From: Oscillospiraceae bacterium
Lineage (GTDB): Bacteria > Bacillota > Clostridia > UBA1381
DNA: 7,697 nt
Assembly: GCA_015068545.1 (NCBI GenBank)
Contig: SVKH01000075.1
Location: forward strand, 1 to 7,697
Direction: 5' to 3'
Shown: positions 1 to 4,681 of the stretch, piece by piece
How the letters are laid out: the number at the start of each line of letters is the position of its first letter
How positions within the stretch are numbered: position 1 is the first letter of the stretch
Made by a program: the position numbers and the translations under genes
Notes under the pieces: model-generated
Seen by the model: only the letters and a program-made list of their open reading frames with translations
Told to the model about the DNA's origin: nothing
Database searches by the model: none

Positions 1-47
1 TTTATGGGTAGCAAGTAACAAATGCGTGGCTGGCAGGCCAATAAAAA

Positions 48-87
48 ACGCACTTGTGCGTAGCCGGTAGAGTGTAGGGCTATGCCC
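48..87. repeat. Two small hairpins in the gene-free left end (possible mobile-element end or oriT-like site)
   Basis: Two tight hairpins lie in a row. ACGCAC / GTGCGT (48-53 with 56-61, 2-nt gap) is followed by GGGC-TAT-GCCC (77-87). A third, stronger hairpin at 100-118 is listed separately. The two TAT-loop hairpins (77-87 and 100-118) share the same loop and C/G-rich stems. Closely spaced small inverted repeats of this kind occur at transfer origins and at transposon ends, but I recognise no nick site, relaxase gene or transposase here, so the function is inference only. No open frame of convincing quality covers this stretch. Confidence 0.4.
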
Positions 88-99
88 GAAAATGAAATA

Positions 100-126
100 C
101 CACCCGCTATGCGGGTGGATTTTTAT
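100..126 (+). terminator. Rho-independent terminator-like hairpin
   Basis: A perfect 8-bp G/C-rich stem, CCACCCGC (100-107) with GCGGGTGG (111-118), encloses a TAT loop and is followed by ATTTTTATTATT. Stem strength plus T-tract fit an intrinsic terminator for a transcript entering from the left, where the gene it serves would lie outside the window. It could equally be a structural part of the repeat-rich segment around it. Confidence 0.6.
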
Positions 127-145
127 TATTTATACAAAAATCAGA

Positions 146-269
146 GTTCGCTCATTTCGCTGCTCTTCCTTTTTCGTAAAAAGGCACGCTCGGCGAACCT
201 GTTCGAATGCATTCGCACTCACGACGGCTCGCTGTCGCGACCACCTTTTTACGAGAGTGCCTTCGGCAC
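146..269. repeat. Inverted-repeat-rich noncoding segment
   Basis: This stretch is noticeably richer in G+C and in CpG than its surroundings and is dense in palindromes. CCTTTTT-CGT-AAAAAGG forms a 7-bp hairpin (168-184). TCGTAAAAAGG (174-184) can alternatively pair over 11 bp with CCTTTTTACGA (244-254). GTTCGC (146-151) matches GCGAAC (193-198). CGAATGCATTCG and GTCGCGAC are perfect palindromes inside. GTGCC-TTC-GGCAC closes the block (257-269). The frame through it (82-375) is open, but its translation has no recognisable domain and no ribosome binding site precedes it, so I read it as an intergenic repeat or RNA-forming sequence rather than a gene. Confidence 0.5.
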
Positions 270-304
270 ATACTGTATCTATATTGCTCTGCTTTGCCAT
301 AAAG

Positions 305-339
305 AAACGACAATTTTCATTGAAGATTGTCGTTTTTTT
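305..339 (+). terminator. Strong intrinsic terminator
   Basis: A 14-bp stem (305-318 with 322-335, one G-U pair) built around AAACGACAAT / ATTGTCGTTT has a 3-nt ATT loop and runs directly into seven T residues (333-339). This is the textbook shape of a rho-independent terminator read on the plus strand. It closes the hairpin-rich left segment. No protein gene that it would terminate is recognisable within the window, so it may end a transcript coming from outside or an RNA made from 1-300. Confidence 0.8.
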
Positions 340-417
340 GTACTCTCATCTATTATCCAGTTGTTAGGGAATTAGTGATAATTTGAACTTTCAATAGCAT
401 AGAGGACATCACAACTT

Positions 418-501
418 ATGCTTGTTACTATTAAAAATGAACGATTTATGACTGTATCATTATCCCAAATGGAGGAGTTTTTCATTATGCAGTGTAGTTA
501 G
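418..501 (+). CDS. Doubtful 27-codon ORF or gene remnant
   Basis: An ATG at 418 is preceded by AGAGGA (401-406, 11 nt upstream), a possible ribosome binding site, and opens a 27-codon frame ending in TAG at 499-501. The peptide begins MLVTIKNERF, which resembles the first strand of some aldose-epimerase (galactose mutarotase) family proteins. The resemblance is short and the rest of the peptide does not continue that family. It could be the stump of a lost sugar gene, a leader peptide, or chance. I cannot assign a function. The flanking sequence on both sides (340-417 and 502-531) shows nothing else. Confidence 0.15.
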   Translation: MLVTIKNERFMTVSLSQMEEFFIMQCS

Positions 502-531
502 ACGATATAACTGATTAAATAAACAAGAGGG

Positions 532-824
532 TGTAGCAAAATGCACAGACCGCACAAAGCATGAAACCCCTTTATTCAAGCCATTTTAATAAAAAAAACT
601 TCTTGAATAACAGAAAACTGAATGCAAAATTTCATTATACAACGAATTTAATCTCAATTAACGCTTTGTGCTATGAACAAAACTCACCTCTCGACGTACA
701 TTCGTACGTCTTCGGGTAACCAAAAGTAAGGCATAGCCTTACCTTTGTTCGTTTTGTCCATTTTGCACTATTGTTCTTCCACACAAAATAATAGTGGAGC
801 TGTAGCAAAAATCATTTTGCTACA
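532..824. repeat. Structured element bounded by 12-bp inverted repeats (MITE-like or structured RNA candidate)
   Basis: TGTAGCAAAATG (532-543) is perfectly inverted at 813-824. Its first ten bases are also repeated directly at 801-810. Between the ends, complementary segments nest without crossing: 536-549 with 753-766 (13 of 14 positions pair, one G-U), 552-560 with 663-671 (9 bp), 572-580 with 602-610 (9 bp), GACGTAC-ATTC-GTACGTC (693-710) and GTAAGGC-ATA-GCCTTAC (726-742). A further 7-bp stem (766-772 with 790-796) competes at one base with the outer helix. The whole would fold as a multi-branched RNA or a cruciform. No open frame of note is inside, no target-site duplication is visible at the ends, and I recognise no known RNA family. 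Possible readings are a miniature transposable element, a noncoding RNA, or clustered repetitive palindromes. Confidence 0.45.
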
Positions 825-828
825 GCTC
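797..828 (-). terminator. Hairpin downstream of the GH42-like gene, probable terminator
   Basis: A perfect 14-bp stem, GAGCTGTAGCAAAA (797-810) with its complement (815-828), has a 4-nt ATCA loop. Read on the minus strand it begins 36 nt after the stop of the glycosidase-like gene and is followed by the T-rich CACTATTATTTTG, a fair but interrupted T-tract. On the plus strand it is followed by ATTGTTTGG, a weaker tract. It therefore most likely ends the minus-strand gene, and may work in both directions. Its stem sequence is shared with the inverted repeat at 532-543. Confidence 0.65.
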
Positions 829-864
829 ATTGTTTGGTGTTAGTTGAGGATCGCATTTGAATGT

Positions 865-1836
865 TTATTCATCTAAATCAAGACGTTTTCCTGTTAATTC
901 ATCATATACTGCAGTAGTCATTGCAGGAAGGGATTCGGTTACTTCTATACCGTTAGGGAAGTGCAGTTGAACTTCACGATCACAATCGGTACAAAGGACG
1001 GCTATTCCGTTGCCGACCAATAGTGCTTCTCCATTTTCGGAATAGATATGAACGCCTGCTTCTTTGAAAATTTCACGCATAATATCGCAGTCAGCAGGGA
1101 ATACGGAGAAGAACCATGAGGTGTGATTTTCAAATGTCTTCTTAGCTGCTGCAGGAATAGTTGTTCCCGTAAAGTGACCGATTACTTGAGCATCAGCATC
1201 AACTGGTGTAAAGTGTAGACTGTATGGATGATATGGCTCGACGCTGCTTTCTAGTTTTCCAAGCTTAATATCCATAGCTGTAGGTGCAGCTATATCTTTG
1301 ACCTGAATGCCACATATATCTGAAATATGTTCTGCACCGTAGTCTGTATCGTCAAGGTAACCTGATGTGTTAATCCATATTAGGTGTCGGCTGTTGCAGG
1401 CAAGTGTATTCTTAATCATTTCCCTGCGTTCTTTAGTCAGATATGGAGTTTGAACAAATATTACGCACTTGTATTGCCCCAAATCTGCAAGCTTGAGATC
1501 ATCAAAAGTTACGCTGTCGTAAATTGCACCACTTTTGCCAAGAGTATTGAAAACAAAGGTAAAATTATCAAATTCAAAGGCATCAGCAGCATTACTGTAA
1601 TAACGGGAGAGTGTATCAAATACGCAAAGCACCTCTGCCTGTGGCTTGTATGATGCTTTTGCGGTATGGTCTGCGATTCTTTTTATTTTTTTGATTTCTT
1701 TTAAGAGCTGAGGGTGATCCCACCAGCCTTTTTTTATGTAGATTGTGGTTTCCTGTCCCAAGTCAATTACCAGACGATGGTCAAAGAACCATGTTCCCAT
1801 ACCTCTTGTAAATGCCTCAAGAACATGACGTTTCAT
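865..1836 (-). CDS. GH42-like beta-galactosidase-superfamily protein, C-terminal part only (5'-truncated)
   Basis: The 323 residues look like the second half of a GH42-type glycosidase. Residues 5-22 (EAFTRGMGTWFFDH) resemble the last strand and helix of the catalytic barrel. GWWDHPQLLKEIKKIKRIAD (37-56) resembles the linking helix. From about residue 67 (EVLCVFDTLSRYYS) a Rossmann/flavodoxin-like trimerisation-type domain follows, and the last ~50 residues form a beta-rich tail ending shortly after an ELTGKR motif. Family members usually have roughly 650-700 residues, so most of the barrel, including any catalytic glutamates, is absent. The ATG at 1836 is an internal methionine: in-frame sequence just before it stops after two codons, no ribosome binding site is seen, and this is exactly where the opposite-strand binding-protein fragment begins. 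An intact parent would hydrolyse beta-galactosides or related glycosides in the cytoplasm. This remnant should be inactive. The exact GH family is less certain than the truncation. Confidence 0.7.
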   Translation of the reverse strand: MKRHVLEAFTRGMGTWFFDHRLVIDLGQETTIYIKKGWWDHPQLLKEIKKIKRIADHTAKASYKPQAEVLCVFDTLSRYYSNAADAFEFDNFTFVFNTLGKSGAIYDSVTFDDLKLADLGQYKCVIFVQTPYLTKERREMIKNTLACNSRHLIWINTSGYLDDTDYGAEHISDICGIQVKDIAAPTAMDIKLGKLESSVEPYHPYSLHFTPVDADAQVIGHFTGTTIPAAAKKTFENHTSWFFSVFPADCDIMREIFKEAGVHIYSENGEALLVGNGIAVLCTDCDREVQLHFPNGIEVTESLPAMTTAVYDELTGKRLDLDE

Positions 1837-2843
1837 TAGACCTTACAAGAGACGGTAAGTACTACGGTCTTCCATGTAACGTATATGTAATGGGACTTTT
1901 GTGTAATGCTCAGCTTTTTGAGCAGGCAGGACTTGTTGATGAAAACGGCGTTCCGCTATTCCCAACAAGTTGGGAAGATCTTGCTGAAAAGGCAAAGATA
2001 ATTCAAGATAAAACAGGTGTACAGGGATTCTTTATGCCGACAATGGACGGTAACGGCGGATGGCACTTTATGAACATTGCATGGGCGTTCGGAGCTAAGT
2101 TTGAGGAATGTATTGACGGTAAGTGGACAGCTGTTTACAACTCACCAGAAATGGTTAAGGCATTCCAGTATGTACACGACCTGAAGTGGAAATACAACGT
2201 AATTGGTGATAATGCACTTGTTAATGTGCCTGCATTCTTTAAGCAGTTTGCCGGTGGTCAGGTAGCTATGGGTATTTATGCACCATCTAACGAAAGAAAC
2301 AATTTTGCCAACATCTTAAAGCAAAATGCTCTTCCTCTTGATGCGTTCTCAATGTGTGCTTTACCTAAGGGCGAAGACGGAACAAGAAAGGCACTTATGG
2401 GCGGAACACTTTATATGTTCTCTCAAACAGCAAATCAGGACGAGCTTGATGCATGCTTCGATTGGCTTGAAATCTGCGGATTTACACCAAAGATGGGCGA
2501 AGAAAAGCTTGCAACTCTAAAGGCTGATTTTGCAGCTGACAGCGAAAACAACTATGTTGTAGGTGCTTCAAATGCTTATGTATGGAATGACCAAGGCTAC
2601 CTTGACACAATCGAGGAAGCAAGAAAGGATTACATAAACATAGATCAGAAAAAGTTTGCTCAATATCCTGATCTTGAAAACACAACACTTGTTCCTGAGG
2701 AACCATATTGCTGTCAAGACCTTTACAGAGTTATTGACTCCTTACTACAAAAGGTATTGCTAAATGAAGATATTGATATTCAGGCAATGCTTGATGAAAG
2801 TGTAAAGGATTTCCAGTTCAATTTCCTGGATAAAGTTAACTGA
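1812..2843 (+). CDS. Sugar ABC transporter solute-binding protein (family 1, CUT1), N-terminus missing
   Basis: The sequence from about residue 9 onward is the C-terminal three quarters of an extracellular family-1 binding protein. It contains DGKYYGLPCN, followed by GLLCNAQLFEQAGL and PTSWEDLAEKAKII, a hallmark stretch of these proteins, then FKQFAGGQVAMGIYAP and a C-terminal helical end (AMLDESVKDF). Such proteins are usually about 420-450 residues long. Here about 335 are native, so some 100 residues including the lipoprotein signal peptide and first lobe strands are missing. The predicted first residues (MPQEHDVSL) are antisense glycosidase sequence, and the ATG at 1812 has no convincing ribosome binding site. 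An intact version would be a membrane-anchored receptor delivering an oligosaccharide to the permeases that follow. The specific sugar cannot be told. This fragment could not be exported and is probably non-functional. Confidence 0.9.
   Translation: MPQEHDVSLDLTRDGKYYGLPCNVYVMGLLCNAQLFEQAGLVDENGVPLFPTSWEDLAEKAKIIQDKTGVQGFFMPTMDGNGGWHFMNIAWAFGAKFEECIDGKWTAVYNSPEMVKAFQYVHDLKWKYNVIGDNALVNVPAFFKQFAGGQVAMGIYAPSNERNNFANILKQNALPLDAFSMCALPKGEDGTRKALMGGTLYMFSQTANQDELDACFDWLEICGFTPKMGEEKLATLKADFAADSENNYVVGASNAYVWNDQGYLDTIEEARKDYINIDQKKFAQYPDLENTTLVPEEPYCCQDLYRVIDSLLQKVLLNEDIDIQAMLDESVKDFQFNFLDKVN
1830..1843. other. Breakpoint 1: two truncated genes joined head to head
   Basis: To the left, the minus-strand glycosidase reading frame is family-like up to its first residues (MKRHVLEAF) and then hits a stop within three codons. 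To the right, the plus-strand solute-binding protein becomes family-like from about LDLTRDGKYYG, and the eight or nine residues before it are simply the antisense of the glycosidase. Both genes thus lose their 5' ends at the same place. No insertion sequence, inverted repeat or target duplication is visible at the joint. Confidence 0.8.
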
Positions 2844-2869
2844 TACCAAAAACCTTAACCTTCTTTAAG

Positions 2870-2925
2870 TTGGGAGGGACTGTATTGATATATAAAAGCA
2901 GTCTCTCCCCCAATTTCTTGTTTTG
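2870..2925 (+). terminator. Intercistronic hairpin with T-rich tail (attenuator or mRNA stabiliser)
   Basis: TTGGGAGGGACTG (2870-2882) pairs with CAGTCTCTCCCCCAA (2899-2913) through 13 pairs, one of them G-U, with a 2-nt CC bulge. The stem is followed by TTTCTTGTTTTG. It lies 26 nt after the binding-protein stop and before the permease. Binding-protein genes are often made in excess over their permeases through a leaky terminator or a 3'-protecting hairpin at this position. That role is inferred here from location and shape. Confidence 0.6.
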
Positions 2926-2944
2926 TAATACGATTTTAGAGAGT

Positions 2945-2948
2945 GGAG
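2945..2948 (+). promoter_or_regulatory. Ribosome binding site that sets the permease start at 2955
   Basis: GGAG lies 6 nt before the ATG at 2955. A GTG in the same frame at 2943 would start at or before this site and has no Shine-Dalgarno sequence of its own, so the ATG at 2955 is preferred. Confidence 0.75.
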
Positions 2949-2954
2949 AATGAA

Positions 2955-3860
2955 ATGAAAACACAAGTTACGAAAAAAAAATCTAATTTATTCTTAAAGG
3001 TAGCCAAAGACTATTCACCTTGGCTTTTGGGACTACCCGCAATTTTGTGTATTTTGATTTGTAGCTGGCAGCCTATGATAAGAGGAATTATTTTGTCTTT
3101 TTGTGATTTGACAGGATATGAAGCAACCGGATTTGTAGGATTTGAAAATTATAAGGCTGTTCTTGGAGATTATTTGTTTGTAAAATGCTTGGTAAATACT
3201 TTTGAATATTTGTTCTGGTCACTTATTATTGGTTTTATTCCGCCAATTGCCATAGCTTTTATGATTAATGAGCTTATTCATGGAAAAAAGGTGTTCAGAT
3301 TTATTACATATTTGCCATCTTTAGTTTCTATTGTTGCCATATCACTTATATGGACGACAGTATTCAGACCTGGTCAGAATGGTGTTGCAAATGCGATTTT
3401 GACTAAGATGGGCCTGCCGATGCTAAGTTGGTTTGAGGATTCAAAGCTGACTATTCCCTTGATTATTTTGTCTTCTACATGGCAGGGAATGGGAAGCACC
3501 GCACTGATGTTTTTCGCAAGCTTGCAGTCGGTAAATGGCGAGCTGTACGAAGCCGCTTTAATAGACGGAGCAGGTATATGCCGCAGAATATGGCATGTTA
3601 CCCTGCCTCAGATAAGAGGTATGGTTCTATTGATGTTTGTGCAGCAGATTATTGCTGTGTTCCAGATTATGGTTCAGCCATTAAAAATGACAGGTGGTGG
3701 ACCTATGAACGAGTCAATGACTTTATGTCTGCAAAGCTATTACTATGCTTTCAGAGATTTCCAGATAGAAAAATCCTTGGCAATGGGCGTAATTACAGCG
3801 TTGATTTTGCTTGTACTCACAGGATTTTACCATGTTCTTAACAAAAAATTGAGCGACTAA
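2955..3860 (+). CDS. Sugar ABC transporter permease, MalF/UgpA type (complete)
   Basis: This 301-residue inner-membrane protein has about six hydrophobic segments (roughly residues 22-40, 83-107, 114-136, 164-186, 221-241 and 275-294). Between the fourth and fifth lies the cytoplasmic EAA loop that docks the ATPase, seen as EAALIDGAGICRRIWHVTLP (199-218). That loop and the N-terminal SPWLLGLPAI start are typical of the first permease in CUT1 carbohydrate importers. It follows the binding-protein fragment by about 110 nt with a hairpin between, and stops 15 nt before the second permease start, so the three belong to one operon. No ATPase gene is present; CUT1 systems commonly share an MsmK/MalK-type ATPase encoded elsewhere. 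It is the only intact gene of the transporter here, and without its partner permease it should not form a working channel. The substrate is not readable from the sequence. Confidence 0.94.
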   Translation: MKTQVTKKKSNLFLKVAKDYSPWLLGLPAILCILICSWQPMIRGIILSFCDLTGYEATGFVGFENYKAVLGDYLFVKCLVNTFEYLFWSLIIGFIPPIAIAFMINELIHGKKVFRFITYLPSLVSIVAISLIWTTVFRPGQNGVANAILTKMGLPMLSWFEDSKLTIPLIILSSTWQGMGSTALMFFASLQSVNGELYEAALIDGAGICRRIWHVTLPQIRGMVLLMFVQQIIAVFQIMVQPLKMTGGGPMNESMTLCLQSYYYAFRDFQIEKSLAMGVITALILLVLTGFYHVLNKKLSD

Positions 3861-3875
3861 GGGAGAAATTTAACT

Positions 3876-4664
3876 ATGAAAAAAGAAACAACCAGAAATG
3901 GTGTTTTCAGATATACAGATTTACGGAGAGGACCTGCTAAAGTGGCGTATTACATGATGTATGTTATTATGGCACTGATATGTATGGAAGAGGACCATTT
4001 AAGGATTCAGATTATTTTGGGTGGATTTAAACTAAGGGAAGCCTGGGAGACGGCAAACCGAGTGGATGATGTGATTGAGGAAAGAGTGAATTATGCTTTT
4101 TCTGAGGAGTTTGGTTACCTAACAGCCTGTCCTACAAATACAGGAACAGGCATGAGAGCTTCGGTTATGATGCACCTTCCTGCGCTTACAATGACAAATA
4201 ATATTGATAAAATCATTTCATCGGCTTCTGCATTAGGACTTACTGTTCGTGGATTGTATGGTGAAGGTTCAAAAGCCTACGGTAATCTATATCAGCTTTC
4301 CAATCAGGTAACCTTGGGACTTACCGAGGCAGAAATAGTGGAGAACCTTGAGAATATTGCAGAACAGATTAAAAAGTATGAGCTTGAAGTGAGAAAAAAT
4401 CTGGAAGGAAACGAGGATTTGGCTGATAAGCTTTGCAGAAGCTACGGGATAATGAAATACGCCAGAAAAATCACATCAAAAGAGGCTAAATCCTTGATAT
4501 CAGATGTAATTTTGGCAAAAAACATGGGTATAATAGATATTAAAAATACTCCGCTTATGGAGCTTATGGTAGAGTGTGAACCTGCACTTTTAATGGAAAA
4601 AGAAGAAATGAGTGCAGAGGAAAGAGATAAAAAGCGTGCGGAGATGTTAAGGGAAAATGTATAA
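3876..4664 (+). CDS. mcsB: In-frame fusion: MalG-type permease N-terminus joined to McsB arginine kinase C-terminal two thirds
   Basis: This is a 262-residue frame of two unrelated parts. Residues 1-36, including the hydrophobic KVAYYMMYVIMALIC, are the cytoplasmic start and first membrane segment of a second CUT1 permease, with a GGGAG ribosome site 10 nt upstream. From about residue 38 (EEDHLRIQ) the sequence is McsB, the protein-arginine kinase that marks proteins for ClpCP. Visible McsB hallmarks are the NEEDH-type motif reduced to EEDH, GYLTACPTN with the conserved cysteine (residue 85, matching Cys167 of the Bacillus subtilis protein from memory), VRGLYGEGS, and the RDxxRA motif near the end (RDKKRA). 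About 120 N-terminal residues with the ATP-contacting SxRxRxxRN region are missing, so kinase activity is not expected. The gene ends 17 nt before clpC, the normal mcsB-clpC order. It could be a genuine rearrangement product or a chimeric joint. Confidence 0.92.
   Translation: MKKETTRNGVFRYTDLRRGPAKVAYYMMYVIMALICMEEDHLRIQIILGGFKLREAWETANRVDDVIEERVNYAFSEEFGYLTACPTNTGTGMRASVMMHLPALTMTNNIDKIISSASALGLTVRGLYGEGSKAYGNLYQLSNQVTLGLTEAEIVENLENIAEQIKKYELEVRKNLEGNEDLADKLCRSYGIMKYARKITSKEAKSLISDVILAKNMGIIDIKNTPLMELMVECEPALLMEKEEMSAEERDKKRAEMLRENV
3984..3989. other. Breakpoint 2: permease gene joined to mcsB in frame
   Basis: Up to about ATG at 3984-3986 the codons read as a MalG-type permease first membrane segment. 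From GAA at 3987 they read as McsB. In intact McsB the EEDH motif is preceded by a variable strand and an asparagine, which are absent here, and in intact permeases the membrane segment continues into hydrophobic sequence, also absent. The reading frame is preserved by the joint. No repeat or mobile element marks it. Confidence 0.85.
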
Positions 4665-4667
4665 AAA

Positions 4668-4672
4668 AGGAG
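4668..4672 (+). promoter_or_regulatory. Ribosome binding site of clpC, setting the start at 4682
   Basis: AGGAG ends 9 nt before the ATG at 4682. An in-frame TTG at 4673 directly abuts the Shine-Dalgarno sequence and cannot be the start, and the protein from 4682 begins MLSNFTEKA, close to the usual ClpC N-terminus. Confidence 0.9.
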
Positions 4673-4681
4673 TTGGTTTTT

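Noticed and set aside
82..375. 97-codon plus-strand frame (and the overlapping 91-codon frame at 92-367) as a gene
   Set aside because: It begins inside one hairpin, runs through the terminator at 100-126 and the terminator at 305-339, has no ribosome binding site, and its translation has no recognisable domain. The palindromic DNA explains the sequence better.
1..864. CRISPR array or tRNA genes in the repeat-rich left part
   Set aside because: The repeats are inverted and irregular, with no evenly spaced direct repeats, and no cloverleaf with a CCA-type acceptor or T-loop GTTCRANNC pattern was found in a fitting context.
1812..1836. A natural overlap of two divergent genes at their 5' ends
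   Set aside because: Both proteins are clearly missing large conserved N-terminal parts, so the 25-bp overlap results from broken genes being joined, not from compact natural organisation.
2943..2954. GTG start for the MalF-type permease at 2943
   Set aside because: The only Shine-Dalgarno-like sequence (GGAG, 2945-2948) overlaps that start and is well placed for the ATG at 2955.
3479..3841. 120-codon plus-strand frame inside the permease gene
   Set aside because: It is an alternative frame of the conserved permease, including its EAA loop, with no domain of its own.
4673..4681. TTG start for clpC at 4673
   Set aside because: It directly abuts the AGGAG site; the ATG at 4682 has correct spacing and gives the family-typical N-terminus.
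3860..4681. A CtsR operator or CIRCE element driving clpC
   Set aside because: No GGTCAAA-type direct repeat and no CIRCE-type inverted repeat was seen before clpC; the gap after mcsB is only 17 nt.
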